From contig QMOC01000069.1 in assembly GCA_003648085.1 (NCBI GenBank), positions 1 to 8,794 of the forward strand: DNA of 8,794 nt, in the 5' to 3' direction. Origin of the DNA: Chloroflexota bacterium (GTDB lineage Bacteria; Chloroflexota; Anaerolineae; B4-G1). A model generated the notes under the pieces. That model was not told where the DNA came from, made no database searches, and worked only from the letters and a program-made list of their open reading frames with translations. Positions 7,807-8,794 of this stretch are shown piece after piece; the stretch's first letter is position 1; every line of letters begins with the position of its first letter. Made by a program: the position numbers and the translations under genes.

Positions 7807-7836
7807 ATGCTGGATACTGGTTGCCGGGAGGGTGAG

Positions 7837-8794
7837 ATGAAACGCATTGGCGTGCTGACAAGCGGCGGGGATAACCCCGGCCTCAACCCTTGCATCCGCG
7901 CTGTGGTGCGCATGGGGCTCTACCTGGGGCTGGAGGTGATGGGCATCCACCGGGGCTACGCCGGCCTGATAGACGGCGAGATGGAGGAAATGAACGCCCG
8001 GTCGGTGGGCGGTATCATCGGACGCGGGGGGACAATTCTGAGCACTGCCCGCTGTCCCGAGTTCCACGAGCCCAAAGGGCGGAAGGAGGCATTGCGCAGC
8101 CTCAACCGGTTCGGGATAGAGGGGTTGGTGGTCATCGGCGGTAACGGCTCACTCACGGGAGCACTGGAACTGTGGCGTATGGGTTTCCCGGTCATCGGCG
8201 TGCCAAGCACGATTGACAACGACGTCAACGGTACCGACATCTCCATCGGCGTGGACACGGCGCTTAACACCATCCTGGACGCCGTGGACAAGATTAAGGA
8301 CACCGCGTCTTCCCACCACCGGGCCTTTCTCATCGAGACGATGGGACGTAATTCGGGTTACCTGGCGCTGGTCAGCGGCATCGTTGGCGGGGCCGAACTG
8401 GTGCTGATACCCGAAGCGGAGACCACCTTCGAGGATGTATGCCGCACTATCGAGAGTGCCTACATCCGGGGTAAGGCCCACTGCATTATTATGGTCGCCG
8501 AGGGATGGAAGCCGGGGACGCAGGAGTTAGCCCGCCAACTGCGCGCGCGCCAGGAGGAGTTGGGCTTTTCGGTTCGGGTCACGCAACTGGGGCATGTGCA
8601 GCGGGGCGGCGCTGCCAGCGCCTTTGACCGGCTGCTGGCCACCCGATTGGGGGCGGCCGCAGCACAGGAATTGGTCGCCGGCAACGCCGGGAACATGGTT
8701 GGCTGGGTCAAGAGCGCCATCGCATTGACGCCCCTGGAGGAGGCGGTGGCCTTCGAGAAGCAGGTCAGCCAGGAGTTGTGCGAATTGGCGAGGA
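7837..8794 (+). CDS. pfkA: ATP-type 6-phosphofructokinase, C-terminus cut by window edge
   Basis: 319 codons are present and the frame is still open at the right edge, so little should be missing from a family of about 320-360 residues. The numbering matches E. coli PfkA almost exactly up to about residue 225: G11, R72, G104 in GGNGSL, D127 and D129 in PSTIDND, R171, and E222 in AEGW. LGHVQRGG follows at 251-258. G104 predicts ATP as phosphoryl donor. S124 replaces the usual glycine. The effector-site residues R21, R25, R162, E187, R211 and K213 are kept, with K154 for arginine, so regulation by ADP and phosphoenolpyruvate is plausible. The start at 7837 follows GGAGGG (7827-7832). An in-frame ATG at 7807 would add ten residues unlike the family. 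The gene lies 30 bases after the PPi-type paralogue and is probably cotranscribed with it. Confidence 0.94.
   Translation, partial: MKRIGVLTSGGDNPGLNPCIRAVVRMGLYLGLEVMGIHRGYAGLIDGEMEEMNARSVGGIIGRGGTILSTARCPEFHEPKGRKEALRSLNRFGIEGLVVIGGNGSLTGALELWRMGFPVIGVPSTIDNDVNGTDISIGVDTALNTILDAVDKIKDTASSHHRAFLIETMGRNSGYLALVSGIVGGAELVLIPEAETTFEDVCRTIESAYIRGKAHCIIMVAEGWKPGTQELARQLRARQEELGFSVRVTQLGHVQRGGAASAFDRLLATRLGAAAAQELVAGNAGNMVGWVKSAIALTPLEEAVAFEKQVSQELCELAR

Noticed and set aside
7807..7836. Earlier in-frame start for the second phosphofructokinase at 7807
   Set aside because: It would add ten residues before the canonical MKRIGVLTSGG start, and the best Shine-Dalgarno (7827-7832) serves the ATG at 7837.
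6937..8067. Open frame of 376 codons antisense to the two phosphofructokinase genes
   Set aside because: It spans two real genes and their junction, and its composition (many His, Gln, Val, Asp) is that of a codon-complement shadow. No domain is recognisable.
6652..8794. Tandem phosphofructokinases as a recent duplication
   Set aside because: The two proteins differ widely in sequence, length, active-site signature and C-terminal region, so they represent separate subfamilies and not a recent copy.

Overview
The window comes from a GC-rich bacterium (roughly 60% GC by eye) with densely packed genes, Shine-Dalgarno sites and sigma70-type promoters. The style of the MurJ protein (an AGGALGSAF segment after the first helices), the DnaE1-type polymerase and the phosphofructokinases suggest Chloroflexota, perhaps an Anaerolineae-like lineage. 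That placement is inference from remembered family resemblance, not a search. I see no mobile element, CRISPR array, rRNA or tRNA gene.

Left part, minus strand: a murJ/mviN lipid II flippase gene runs off the left edge. Its last 120 or so codons are outside the window. Upstream of it on the same strand is a complete ornithine aminotransferase gene (rocD). The 61-base gap between them holds a near-consensus promoter for murJ, so murJ can be transcribed independently of rocD.

Centre: a 141-base divergent intergenic region (2478-2618) separates rocD (minus) from dnaE (plus). It carries an extended -10 promoter so close to the dnaE start codon that the main dnaE mRNA is probably leaderless. A perfect 11-base inverted repeat overlaps that -10 element.

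Right part, plus strand: dnaE (replicative DNA polymerase III alpha), a YbaK/EbsC-family aminoacyl-tRNA deacylase-like gene, and two different phosphofructokinase genes in tandem, the second cut by the right edge. Stop and start codons overlap at the first two junctions (GTGA and ATGA) and the third gap is 30 bases, so this looks like one transcription unit. The two phosphofructokinases are not simple duplicates. The first carries the Asp/Lys active-site pair typical of pyrophosphate-dependent enzymes. The second carries the Gly104-type ATP signature and most of the allosteric effector-site residues. Together they would give the cell a reversible PPi-linked and an ATP-linked, probably regulated, route at the fructose-6-phosphate step.

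The genes are core housekeeping genes. The points of interest are the leaderless dnaE promoter, the intact PHP metal site in DnaE, the PPi/ATP phosphofructokinase pair, and the loss of arginines in MurJ that are essential in the E. coli protein.
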